Of a DNA stretch of 64,000 nt, positions 9,032 through 17,604 are shown piece after piece; position 1 is the first letter of the stretch, and each line of letters begins with the position of its first letter. The position numbers and the translations under genes were made by a program. The notes beneath the pieces are model-generated. The model had not been told where the DNA came from, ran no database searches, and saw only the letters and a list, made by a program, of their open reading frames with translations. The DNA is taken from assembly GCF_003261575.2 (NCBI RefSeq), contig NZ_CP036175.1:4712001-4776000 (forward strand). Reading direction: 5' to 3'. The DNA comes from Klebsiella huaxiensis (GTDB taxonomy: Bacteria > Pseudomonadota > Gammaproteobacteria > Enterobacterales > Enterobacteriaceae).

Positions 9032-10062
9032 TGAAAAAAACTCTGGTCACTACCCTGATAGCTTCCGGCATTGCGCTGGCGACGTTAAGCGGCGCGGCGC
9101 AGGCCAAAGGTCGACTGGTGGTCTACTGCAGCGCCACCAACGAAATGTGTGAAGCCGAAACTAAAGCCTTCGGCGAAAAATATGATGTGAAAACCTCGTT
9201 TATTCGCAACGGCTCCGGCAGTACGCTGGCGAAGGTCGATGCTGAGAAGAAAAACCCGCAGGCGGACGTCTGGTACGGCGGCACCCTTGACCCACAGTCT
9301 CAGGCCGGTGAAATGGGCCTGCTGCAACCCTATAAATCACCGAACCTTGAACAGGTAATGGAGCAGTTCCGCGATCCGGCGAAGCTAAAAGGCAACTACT
9401 CCTCGGCGGTGTACGTTGGCATCCTCGGCTTCGGCGTGAACACTCAGCGGCTGAAAGAGAAAAATCTGCCGGTGCCAAAATGCTGGAAAGATCTGACCAA
9501 ACCGGAATACAAAGGCGAAATCCAGATAGCCGACCCGCAAAGCTCCGGCACCGCCTACACTGCGCTGGCCACCTTCGCCCAGCTGTGGGGGGACGATCAG
9601 GCCTTTGATTACCTGAAGCAGCTCAACGCTAACGTCTCCCAGTACACCAAATCCGGGATTGCCCCGGCGCGTAACGCCGCGCGTGGCGAAACGGCCATTG
9701 GTATCGGCTTCCTGCATGACTATTCGCTGGAAAAAGAACAGGGCGCGCCGCTGGAGCTAATCTCCCCGTGCGAAGGCACCGGCTATGAAATCGGCGGCGT
9801 CAGCATCCTGAAAGGCGCGCGCAACCTCGACAACGCCAAACTCTTCGTTGACTGGGTGCTGTCGAAAGAGGCCCAGGAACTGGCGTGGAAAAAAGGCAAG
9901 TCTTATCAGATCCTGACCAACACCACCGCCGAAACCTCACCAAACTCGCTGAAGCTAGATGACCTGAAGCTGATTAATTACGACATGGATAAATACGGCT
10001 CTACCGACGTGCGAAAAGCGCTAATCAATAAATGGGTTAGCGAAGTGAAGATGGGTAAATAA
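9031..10062 (+). CDS. afuA: AfuA-like phosphosugar-binding protein (Fbp/Afu family)
   Basis: A 343-residue periplasmic protein with a signal peptide cleaved after AQA (residue 25). Mature sequence KGRLVVYCSATN fits the AfuA branch of the ferric-iron-binding-protein fold. Published work on Actinobacillus and Citrobacter rodentium AfuABC showed import of hexose and heptose phosphates rather than iron, and the adjoining Uhp-like sensors support that role here. Older automatic annotation would call it an iron(III) ABC transporter protein. It is translationally coupled to the MFS gene. Confidence 0.85.
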   Translation: MKKTLVTTLIASGIALATLSGAAQAKGRLVVYCSATNEMCEAETKAFGEKYDVKTSFIRNGSGSTLAKVDAEKKNPQADVWYGGTLDPQSQAGEMGLLQPYKSPNLEQVMEQFRDPAKLKGNYSSAVYVGILGFGVNTQRLKEKNLPVPKCWKDLTKPEYKGEIQIADPQSSGTAYTALATFAQLWGDDQAFDYLKQLNANVSQYTKSGIAPARNAARGETAIGIGFLHDYSLEKEQGAPLELISPCEGTGYEIGGVSILKGARNLDNAKLFVDWVLSKEAQELAWKKGKSYQILTNTTAETSPNSLKLDDLKLINYDMDKYGSTDVRKALINKWVSEVKMGK

Positions 10063-10079
10063 GCCCACATTTTGCGGTT

Positions 10080-10112
10080 AATGCCCGGTGGTGCTCACGC
10101 TTACCGGGCCTA
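10080..10112. repeat. REP element between afuA-like and afuB-like genes
   Basis: A REP-type palindrome (ATGCCCGGTGG...CTTACCGGGCCTAC) sits inside the operon. It rules out the GTG at 10088 as the permease start and may make the binding-protein message more abundant than the permease message. Confidence 0.7.
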
Positions 10113-10132
10113 CACACAACACCGGAAAACTT

Positions 10133-12211
10133 ATGTCACACACACTTGCACTCCATCCCGTGAAAAAACGGGATGCGATATTCCTTTGGGTTTTGTTCGG
10201 CTGGCTGGCGTTCGCCCTGCTGCCGAGCTGGAGCCTTGATTACGGTCTGCTGGAGTCCACGAGCGATGAAATTCTCGCGGCCTACGGCTGGTCACAGTTC
10301 AACATCAGTTGGTTGTGGTATTTGCTGCCGAGCCTGCTGCTGATTCGTCCATGGCAGGAAGCCAGACGCGAACAGCGCAACCGCCACTACCTCGATGCGG
10401 GCTGGGCGTTCTGCTGTATGGCGTTTATCGTCATCAGCGCCACCGTGGAAGGCCGCGGGCTAGGCTACGCCACCATCGTGCTGTTTGTGGCGCTGGGCGC
10501 GATAATGACCCTGGCGCTGACTCGCCTGGAATGGCTGGGCGGCGACCGCTTTGTGATTGGTTCGCTGGTCACCATCGTGGCGTTGATTGGCGTATTTATC
10601 GTCTGGCCGAGCATCGCTATTTTCATCCCGATGTTCACCAACGACGCCGGGGAGTTCGCCCCGCTGGCGTTTATGGCCGTGCTGTCGCAGGCGCATATCG
10701 TCCAGGTGATCCTCAACTCCATCGCCCTGTCGATTGCGGTAGGTATCGGCTGCACCTTCTTTGGTCTGGTACTGGCGATCTACACCACCCGCATCGCCAA
10801 ACGCAGCGCGATTATTGGCCGCATCTTCTCCATTCTGCCGATCGTGACCCCGCCGTTTGTCGTCGGTTTGGGCGTGACGCTGATGATGGGGCGTTCCGGC
10901 TACATTACCGAATTGATGGTCGACTGGTTCGGGCTGACCAACACCAACTGGCTGTACGGGTTTACCGGTATCTGGCTGGCGCAGGTGCTGGCATTCACTC
11001 CGATGGCGTTTATGATCCTCGACGGGGCGATTAAGACCATTCATCCGTCTTTGGAAGAGGCGTCGTACACCCTGCGCGCCAGCCGCTGGCAAACCTTTAA
11101 CGGCGTCTTCGTTCCGCTGCTGAAACCCGCGCTGGCGAACGCGTTTTTAATCGTCATCGTCCAGTCGCTGGCCGACTTCAGTAACCCACTGGTGCTCGGC
11201 GGTAACTTTGACGTGCTGGCGACGCAGATCTACTTCTACATCACCGGTTCGCAGCTCGATTATCAGGCGGCGAGCACGCTTGGCGCATTCCTGCTGCTGT
11301 TCTCGCTGCTGGTGTTCTGCATTCAGTATATGTGGATAGGCAAGCGCTCTTACGTCACCGTTTCCGGTAAGTCCTACCGTGGCGACGTACAACCGCTGCC
11401 GGTCACCCTGGTGTGGAGCGTGATCGCCATTCTGGCGGTGTGGATCGCCTTTAACGCCCTGCTCTACGGCAGCATTTTCTACGGCAGCTTCACCGTCAAC
11501 TGGGGCGTGGATTACACCCTGACGCTGGATAACTTTATCAAGCTGTTCGGCCAGGGAATGAGCGACGGAGCATGGCCTTCCCTGCTCGACACCCTGCTGT
11601 ACGCCGGGATTGCCGCGCCCATCACCGCCGCGTTCGGACTGCTGATCGCGTGGATCGTGGTGCGCCAGCAGTTTAAAGGCAAAAAGACTATCGAGTTCAC
11701 CACCATGCTGTGCTTTGCCGTTCCCGGTACAGTGGCAGGCGTCTCCTACATCCTCGCCTTTAACAGCGCGCCGGTGTACCTCACGGGCACGGCAGCAATT
11801 GTGATTATCTCGATGGTGATGCGTAACGTACCGGTGGGTATTCGCGCTGGTATCGCCGGTCTGGGGCAGATTGACAAGTCGCTGGACGAAGCGTCGCTCA
11901 GCCTGCGCGCCGGTTCCCTGCGCACCATTACGCATATTCTGCTGCCGCTGCTGCGCCCGGCAATCCTCTCGGCGCTGATCTATAGCTTTGTGCGCGCCAT
12001 TACCACCGTCAGCGCCATTGTGTTCCTCGTCACGCCGGATACCCGCGTGGCGACGGCTTACATTCTGAACCGCGTGGAAGACGGCGAATACGGCGTGGCA
12101 ATCGCCTACGGTTCGATTCTGATCGTGGTGATGCTGGCGATTATTTTCATCTTTGACTGGCTAATCGGGGAAGCGCGTATCTCCCGTTCAAAAGCCAAAA
12201 ACCAGGCGTAA
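10133..12211 (+). CDS. afuB: AfuB-like double permease
   Basis: A 692-residue inner-membrane protein with two FbpB-type permease halves fused head to tail. Each half has an EAA coupling loop: EEASYTLRASRWQTF near residue 315 and DEASLSLRAGSLRTI near 600. The ATG at 10133 is chosen because upstream codons fall in a REP element. It forms the channel for the AfuA/AfuC system and overlaps the ATPase region by 1 nt at its stop. Confidence 0.88.
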   Translation: MSHTLALHPVKKRDAIFLWVLFGWLAFALLPSWSLDYGLLESTSDEILAAYGWSQFNISWLWYLLPSLLLIRPWQEARREQRNRHYLDAGWAFCCMAFIVISATVEGRGLGYATIVLFVALGAIMTLALTRLEWLGGDRFVIGSLVTIVALIGVFIVWPSIAIFIPMFTNDAGEFAPLAFMAVLSQAHIVQVILNSIALSIAVGIGCTFFGLVLAIYTTRIAKRSAIIGRIFSILPIVTPPFVVGLGVTLMMGRSGYITELMVDWFGLTNTNWLYGFTGIWLAQVLAFTPMAFMILDGAIKTIHPSLEEASYTLRASRWQTFNGVFVPLLKPALANAFLIVIVQSLADFSNPLVLGGNFDVLATQIYFYITGSQLDYQAASTLGAFLLLFSLLVFCIQYMWIGKRSYVTVSGKSYRGDVQPLPVTLVWSVIAILAVWIAFNALLYGSIFYGSFTVNWGVDYTLTLDNFIKLFGQGMSDGAWPSLLDTLLYAGIAAPITAAFGLLIAWIVVRQQFKGKKTIEFTTMLCFAVPGTVAGVSYILAFNSAPVYLTGTAAIVIISMVMRNVPVGIRAGIAGLGQIDKSLDEASLSLRAGSLRTITHILLPLLRPAILSALIYSFVRAITTVSAIVFLVTPDTRVATAYILNRVEDGEYGVAIAYGSILIVVMLAIIFIFDWLIGEARISRSKAKNQA

Positions 12212-12222
12212 TGGAGCGCACT

Positions 12223-13269
12223 ATGAGCCAGAAAAATTTTGTTGAGCTGCGCAACGTCACTAAGCGATTCGGCAGCAACGTGGTTATCGATAATATCAAT
12301 CTCACCATCCCGCAGGGGCAAATGGTGACCCTGCTCGGCCCTTCCGGCTGCGGCAAGACGACCATTCTGCGCCTGGTGGCCGGGCTGGAAAAACCGAGCG
12401 AGGGACAGATTTTCATTGATGGCGAAGACGTCATCCACCGCTCTATTCAGCAGCGCGACATCTGCATGGTGTTTCAGTCTTACGCCCTGTTCCCGCATAT
12501 GTCGCTGGGGGACAACGTCGGCTACGGCCTGAAGATGCTTGGCGTGTCGCGCAGCGAGCTGAAAGCGCGGGTGAAAGAAGCGCTGGCGATGGTGGATCTG
12601 GAAGGATTCGAGGACCGCTATGTCGATCAGATCTCCGGCGGCCAGCAGCAGCGCGTGGCTCTGGCGCGCGCGCTGATCCTCAAGCCGAAGGTGCTGCTGT
12701 TTGATGAGCCGCTAAGTAACCTCGACGCCAACCTGCGTCGCAGCATGCGCGATAAGATCCGCGAACTGCAAAAGCAGTTTGATATCACCTCGTTGTACGT
12801 CACCCACGATCAGAGCGAAGCCTTTGCGGTTTCCGATACCGTGCTGGTGATGAACAAGGGGCATATCATGCAGATTGGATCGCCGCAGGATCTTTACCGT
12901 CAGCCCGCGTCGCGCTTTATGGCGAGCTTTATGGGCGATGCCAACCTGTTCCCGGCCGCCTTCAGCGAGGAGTTTGTCGATATTTATGGCTATCGGCTGC
13001 CAAGACCGCTGCATTTCGCCGTCCAGGACGAAGGCACCGTCGGCGTGCGTCCGGAGGCGATTACTCTGAGCGATCGCGGTGAAGAGAGCCAGCGCTGCAC
13101 GATCCGCCACGTGGCCTATATGGGGCCGCAGTATGAGGTGACGGTGGAGTGGCACGGGCAGGAGATCTTATTGCAGGTGAATGCGACGCGGCTGCAACCG
13201 AACGCCGGCGAGCAGTATTACCTTGAGATCCACCCGTACGGGATGTTTGTTTTAGCCGACGCAGTGTGA
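12223..13269 (+). CDS. afuC: AfuC-like ABC ATPase
   Basis: A 348-residue FbpC-type ATPase: Walker A GPSGCGKTT (39-47), Q-loop FQSYALFPHM, signature ISGGQQQRVALARAL, Walker B VLLFDEPLSNLDA and switch YVTHDQ, then a C-terminal TOBE-like regulatory domain. The ATG at 12223 is preferred because GGAG lies 6 nt before it; an ATG at 12211 overlaps the afuB stop and would add four residues. It completes the putative phosphosugar importer, followed by a BIME. Confidence 0.88.
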   Translation: MSQKNFVELRNVTKRFGSNVVIDNINLTIPQGQMVTLLGPSGCGKTTILRLVAGLEKPSEGQIFIDGEDVIHRSIQQRDICMVFQSYALFPHMSLGDNVGYGLKMLGVSRSELKARVKEALAMVDLEGFEDRYVDQISGGQQQRVALARALILKPKVLLFDEPLSNLDANLRRSMRDKIRELQKQFDITSLYVTHDQSEAFAVSDTVLVMNKGHIMQIGSPQDLYRQPASRFMASFMGDANLFPAAFSEEFVDIYGYRLPRPLHFAVQDEGTVGVRPEAITLSDRGEESQRCTIRHVAYMGPQYEVTVEWHGQEILLQVNATRLQPNAGEQYYLEIHPYGMFVLADAV

Positions 13270-13271
13270 TT

Positions 13272-13354
13272 GATGCCGGGTGGCGCTGCGCTTACCCGGC
13301 CTACGGTTCGTGCAATTTGTAGGCCGGATAAGGCGCTTGTGCCGCCATCCGGCA
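13272..13354. repeat. BIME between afuC-like gene and mmuM
   Basis: Two inverted REP palindromes (GATGCCGGGTGGCGCTGCG... and ...TGTAGGCCGGATAAGGCG) separate convergent genes, the usual setting for BIMEs. Confidence 0.85.
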
Positions 13355-13359
13355 CACGC

Positions 13360-14292
13360 TCAACGTTGCACGTTCAATTCGGCAATATCCTTCGGCGTCG
13401 TCCGACAGCAGCCGCCAATCAGCTTCGCGCCCGCCGCCAGCCACTGGGGTAAATACCCCGCCAGCGTGGCGCACGCTTCGCCGTGATGGTGCCAGGTCTT
13501 GGTTTCTGGGTCATAGTGCTCGCCGGAGTTCGGATAAACCACCAGCGGCAGCGCCGTCAGGCTATGCAGATGCTCCAGCGCGGCGGTGGTATTTTCCAGG
13601 GCGATACAGTTAATTCCCAGCGCCACCACCTGCGGGTAGTCTGCCAGCACGGCAACCACTTCCCGCAGCGGCGTGCCGTCGCTGAGATGCTGCGCATCGC
13701 GCAGGGTAAACGAGAACCACGCCCGCGCGCGCGGATACGCGCTCAACAGCTCCGCCAGCGCCTTAATTTCGGCAAAATTCGGCAGGGTTTCACAGGCTAA
13801 CAGATCGGCCCCGGCGTCCAGCAAGGCTTCCACGCGCGGACGATGGAACGCCTGAAACGCTTCATGGCTGCGGGCGTAATCGCCGCGATACTCCGAACCA
13901 TCCGCCAGAAATGCGCCGTACGGCCCAACGGAACCGGCCACCAGCAGCGTCCCCGCCTGCGAATTTTCAGCGAGATACGCTTCACGCGCTTTGCGCGCCA
14001 GCTCTACGCTTTTGCCAATCAGCGCTTTCGACTGCGCTTCATCCAGCCCGCGAGCGGCAAAGCCCGCCGGAGTGGCCTGATAGCTGGCGGTGATCGCCAC
14101 CTGCGCGCCGGCGCGGAAATAGTCGAGGTGGACTTCGCGGATAAGGTCCGGATTGTCGACCAGCACTTTCGCCGACCACAGGCTATCGGCAAGGTTACAG
14201 CCGCGCGCTTCCAGCTCCGTCGCCATCGCGCCGTCCAGCAGGACAAAGGGCTGTACGTCAAGGATGGCGGTTAACGGATTATTCTGCGACAT
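13360..14292 (-). CDS. mmuM: Homocysteine S-methyltransferase MmuM
   Basis: A 310-residue zinc enzyme that methylates homocysteine to methionine with S-methylmethionine (or S-adenosylmethionine) as donor. The zinc ligands are visible as the Cys of GINCIALEN and the CysCys pair of IGGCCRTTPKDI near the C-terminus. The length equals E. coli MmuM. Its start overlaps the mmuP end by 14 nt, so the two genes form one operon for salvaging plant-derived S-methylmethionine. Confidence 0.96.
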   Translation of the reverse strand: MSQNNPLTAILDVQPFVLLDGAMATELEARGCNLADSLWSAKVLVDNPDLIREVHLDYFRAGAQVAITASYQATPAGFAARGLDEAQSKALIGKSVELARKAREAYLAENSQAGTLLVAGSVGPYGAFLADGSEYRGDYARSHEAFQAFHRPRVEALLDAGADLLACETLPNFAEIKALAELLSAYPRARAWFSFTLRDAQHLSDGTPLREVVAVLADYPQVVALGINCIALENTTAALEHLHSLTALPLVVYPNSGEHYDPETKTWHHHGEACATLAGYLPQWLAAGAKLIGGCCRTTPKDIAELNVQR

Positions 14293-15685
14293 GTTGAGGC
14301 TCCTGGGTGAGTTTCCGTGAACGAGTCAGATAATACGCACCATAACACAGTGCCACGAACGGGATCCCGCACCACAGCGCAATCCTCTGACTCGGGTCAA
14401 ACGCCAGCCCCACGCAGGCCACCAGACACAGAACAAATCCCAGCACCGGCACCAACGGATACCACGGCGCGCGATAGTGCAACTCGCTGAGCGCTCTCCC
14501 CTGCTGAATGTGGCGACGGCGGAACATAAAATGCGAGGCGCAGATGCTCAGCCATACCGCCACCACCGCAAAACCGGAGATCGCCGACAGCGCGACAAAC
14601 ACCGTGTCCGGGGCCACGACGCTGGAGAACAGTGCCAGTACTCCACCGAGCATGCTCACCGAAATCGCCGTCAACGGTACGCCGTTTTTGGTCAATTTGG
14701 TAAAGCAGGCCGGTAGCGTTTTTTCATTAGACAGCGACCACAGCATCCGCCCGGAGGCGTAAAGCCCGGAGTTAGCCGCCGACAGAATCGCCGTCAGGAT
14801 CACGAAGTTAAAAATATCTGCGGCGTAAGGAATGCCGACTTTTTCAAACACCAGCACAAACGGGCTTTTCTCCACTCCCGCCTGCTGCATCGGGATCAGC
14901 GCCGCCAGCACGAAGACGGTGCCGATAAAAAAGATAATCAGTCGGGCGATAGTGGTACGAATAGCCACCGGAATGACTTTATGCGGATTTTCCGTTTCCC
15001 CCGCCGCGATGCCGATAAGCTCGGTGCCGGAGAAGGCAAAGTTTACCGCCACCATGGTCATCAGGATCGGCAGACCGCCGTGCGGGAACCAGCCCTCGGC
15101 GGTAATATTCGAAAGCCCAGGCGCAGGCGAACCATCCTGCATCGGAATAATGCCGAAGATAGCCGCCCCACCAAGAATAATAAAAGCGATGATGGTGACG
15201 ACTTTCACCAGAGAGAACCAAAACTCACCTTCGGCAAAGAAGCGGGTAGAGATAACGTTGAGGGCGAAAATCACCACGCAGAACACCACGCACCACACCC
15301 ATACCGGCACCTGCGGGAACCAGTACTGCATACAGAATCCAGCGGCGGTAAAGCTGGAGCCAAGCGCGACGGTCCAGGTCAGCCAGTAGAGCCACGCCAC
15401 GGTATACCCTGTCGCCGGGCCGAGGTAGCGTGCGGCATAGACGTGAAATGCGCCGGTTTCCGGCATCGCCACGGAGAGCTCGCCCAGGCACTGCATCACC
15501 AGCCACACGACCAGCGCGCCAATCAGGTAGGCCAGCAGCGTCCCCGCCGCCCCGGTGGTGGAGATGATATAGCCGGTATTAAAGAATAACCCTGTGCCAA
15601 TAACGCCACCCAGCGACAGCATAATCAGGTGGCGGGTCTTCATGGTGCGCTTGAGCTGCCCACCTTGTTGTTGTGTTGTTTGCAT
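14279..15685 (-). CDS. mmuP: S-methylmethionine permease MmuP
   Basis: A 468-residue amino-acid/polyamine permease of the APC superfamily with about twelve membrane segments, nearly identical to E. coli MmuP through LKRTMKTRHLIMLSLGGVIG. The ATG at 15685 (MQTTQQ) is the start because it matches E. coli and follows AGAAGGT; an upstream ATG adds eight unsupported residues. Likely repressed by MetJ through the boxes directly upstream. Confidence 0.95.
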   Translation of the reverse strand: MQTTQQQGGQLKRTMKTRHLIMLSLGGVIGTGLFFNTGYIISTTGAAGTLLAYLIGALVVWLVMQCLGELSVAMPETGAFHVYAARYLGPATGYTVAWLYWLTWTVALGSSFTAAGFCMQYWFPQVPVWVWCVVFCVVIFALNVISTRFFAEGEFWFSLVKVVTIIAFIILGGAAIFGIIPMQDGSPAPGLSNITAEGWFPHGGLPILMTMVAVNFAFSGTELIGIAAGETENPHKVIPVAIRTTIARLIIFFIGTVFVLAALIPMQQAGVEKSPFVLVFEKVGIPYAADIFNFVILTAILSAANSGLYASGRMLWSLSNEKTLPACFTKLTKNGVPLTAISVSMLGGVLALFSSVVAPDTVFVALSAISGFAVVAVWLSICASHFMFRRRHIQQGRALSELHYRAPWYPLVPVLGFVLCLVACVGLAFDPSQRIALWCGIPFVALCYGAYYLTRSRKLTQEPQHVAE

Positions 15686-15695
15686 ATTACCTTCT

Positions 15696-15719
15696 AAGCG
15701 TATGGACATCTAAACATCC
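15696..15719 (-). promoter_or_regulatory. Tandem MetJ-box-like repeats upstream of mmuP
   Basis: Read on the minus strand, three adjacent 8-mers (GGATGTTT, AGATGTCC, ATACGCTT) match the AGACGTCT Met-box at 5, 6 and fewer positions with the exact 8-bp phasing MetJ needs. They lie just upstream of the mmuP Shine-Dalgarno sequence. The match is by eye. Confidence 0.55.
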
Positions 15720-15913
15720 AAATGAAGGTTCGTTATACCGTGCCCGCCGGAAAATTGCAAAGCGACCTCATTCACCATCTATGCATCCGCCCAAATCATC
15801 AGCGCTGCTTATGGGCAAAATAACGGCAACGTGCAAATCGTGATCGCCGCACTCATAAAATCAAAACAATGGTGCTAATTTTACAAAACAACAAACCATA
15901 AAAGGATGATGCT

Positions 15914-17296
15914 ATGTCAACCCGCACTTTACCTCTGTGGGCCGCCGCTGTAGCTGTCGGCATTTTACCGCTGCACGCCGCGCAGGCCGCCACCTCGGTT
16001 AAGTTTCCCGATAAAATCTGCAACATTACCCAGTACGGCGCTGAAGGCCATCGGCTGCAAATCGCGCTCAATACCGACGCGATTCAAAAGGCGATTGATG
16101 ATTGCGCCGCCGCCGGAGGCGGGACGGTACTGGTGCCGAAAGGTAACTTTCTGACCAACCCGCTGTTCCTGAAGAGCAATATTCAGCTCAAGCTGGAGAA
16201 AGACGCCACCCTGGTGGCCTCAACCGAAGTGGCTGCTTACCGTGGCGATGACAAAACTAAATACGCCGAAGCGGAAAACGGCTGGCTGCCGTTTATCAGC
16301 ATCGCCGACGCGCAAAATGTGGCTATCGTCGGCGAAGGTACCATCGATGGTCAGGGCGCGGTGTGGTGGGAGCGCTGGCGTGAGAATATCCGCGCGACAG
16401 GCAAAAAAGGCGGCACCGATCGGCCACGACTGATTTACATCACCCGTTCCAGCAACGTGCTGATTGACGGCGTGACCCTCACCCATTCACCCAGCTTCCA
16501 CGTAGTCACCCGCTACGCACACGATGTCGATATCAACGGCACGAGTATTCTTTCGCCGTGGCATGCGCCGAATACCGACGCCATCGACCCTATTGATAGC
16601 CAGAATATCCGCATTACCAATAACTATATCGACTGCAACGACGACCATATCGCCATTAAAGCCGAGAAAGCCGACCCGCGCTTCCCGAACGGCGTGGTGG
16701 ATAATATCTATATCGCCAATAACACCCTGAAGCAGGGGCGAGGGATCTCCATCGGCAGCGAGAGCGCGGGTGGCGTGAACAACGTGCTGGTGGAAAATAA
16801 TACCTTTGAAGGTTCGATGTACGGTATCCGCATTAAAAGCCCGCGCGGTAAGGGCGGCGAGGTGAAAAACATCGTTTACCGTAATACCAAAATGCATAAC
16901 GTCGAAGTCCCGCTGGTCTTCTCCGCCTATTACAAAGCCGCGCCGATTGTGCAGGCCGAAGTCGATAAGCTGCTACAGGCGGGCGGCTTTACCCTCGGCG
17001 AGCAGATCTATCCGCCGGACAGCGATCCAAAACAGCCGTTCGACAAATACAAGACCCCACACTTCAGCAATATCACCGTTGAGAACTTAACTTCGACTGG
17101 TGCCAGCAAAGCGGCAGCCTACATTATCGGCACCCCGGAAGCGCCGCTGAGCGGTTTCCATTTTACCAACGTCAATATCGAAGCCGCCCACGGCCTGCGC
17201 ATTCGTAATGCCGAGCTGGAGACCAAAGGGCTTAATCTGCAGGTGAAAGAAGGCCCGGCGATTCAAAAAGACGCGGGGGCTATCGTTCACCAGTAA
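15914..17296 (+). CDS. Glycoside hydrolase family 28 protein (polygalacturonase-like)
   Basis: A 460-residue secreted beta-helix protein with a signal peptide cleaved near AQA-ATS (about residue 27). GH28 active-site blocks are present: NTD in APNTDAIDP, DD in CNDDHIAIKA, and RIK in YGIRIKSPRG. The usual GHG block reads GRGISIGSE, so the conserved His is Arg. The family hydrolyses alpha-1,4-galacturonan (pectin). With the His changed, the substrate or activity may differ. It has a strong SD (AAGGATGATG) and its own terminator, so it looks monocistronic. No pectin-uptake genes are adjacent. Confidence 0.85.
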   Translation: MSTRTLPLWAAAVAVGILPLHAAQAATSVKFPDKICNITQYGAEGHRLQIALNTDAIQKAIDDCAAAGGGTVLVPKGNFLTNPLFLKSNIQLKLEKDATLVASTEVAAYRGDDKTKYAEAENGWLPFISIADAQNVAIVGEGTIDGQGAVWWERWRENIRATGKKGGTDRPRLIYITRSSNVLIDGVTLTHSPSFHVVTRYAHDVDINGTSILSPWHAPNTDAIDPIDSQNIRITNNYIDCNDDHIAIKAEKADPRFPNGVVDNIYIANNTLKQGRGISIGSESAGGVNNVLVENNTFEGSMYGIRIKSPRGKGGEVKNIVYRNTKMHNVEVPLVFSAYYKAAPIVQAEVDKLLQAGGFTLGEQIYPPDSDPKQPFDKYKTPHFSNITVENLTSTGASKAAAYIIGTPEAPLSGFHFTNVNIEAAHGLRIRNAELETKGLNLQVKEGPAIQKDAGAIVHQ

Positions 17297-17308
17297 CGCC
17301 ACATTTGC

Positions 17309-17360
17309 GGGCAGCTGCACCACGGCGACTCTTCCGCCGGGTGTGGTCTGCCCTTTTTTT
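17309..17360 (+). terminator. Rho-independent terminator after the GH28 gene
   Basis: A GGGCAG...CTGCCC stem extended by ACCAC/GTGGT and an inner GGCG/CGCC helix is followed directly by a run of seven T. Confidence 0.85.
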
Positions 17361-17375
17361 GATCGTCACTGGCTT

Positions 17376-17524
17376 AGAGCCTATCCCAGTAGGCGTAATC
17401 GTTGCAGGCAGTTTGGACACGGACAGCGCGCAAGAACCGGAGCGTACACGTAGTACGTGAGGATTCTGAGCACTGCCCAGGGCCAAACTGGCAAATAAGA
17501 TAGCCCTAATGGGATAGGTTCTTA
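17376..17524. repeat. About 150-bp imperfect palindromic intergenic repeat
   Basis: The two ends (AGCCTATCCC... and ...GGGATAGGTTCTT) are inverted copies, as are the next blocks (GCAGTTTGG and CCAAACTGGC), around a palindromic centre GTACACGTAGTACGTGAG. It looks like one of the long enterobacterial intergenic palindromes (size class of ERIC/RSA), but it is not the ERIC consensus. Other copies are not seen in this window. Confidence 0.65.
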
Positions 17525-17604
17525 AACCACAGCGTTTATAAGTGGTATGACCTGGCACTCTCTTTGCAGTCATCTGGATAACATTATCTGGCGAGGCATC
17601 GACA

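Noticed and set aside
10460..11935. Long minus-strand frames opposite the AfuB-like permease
   Set aside because: They lie wholly inside a conserved gene and consist of low-complexity Gln/Arg/His-rich sequence.
9031..13269. Ferric iron ABC transporter
   Set aside because: The fold is shared, but coupling to Uhp-like sensors and the AfuA-type N-terminus favour phosphosugar import; iron is not fully excluded.
17376..17524. ERIC element
   Set aside because: Length and palindromic nature are similar but the sequence does not match the ERIC consensus I know.
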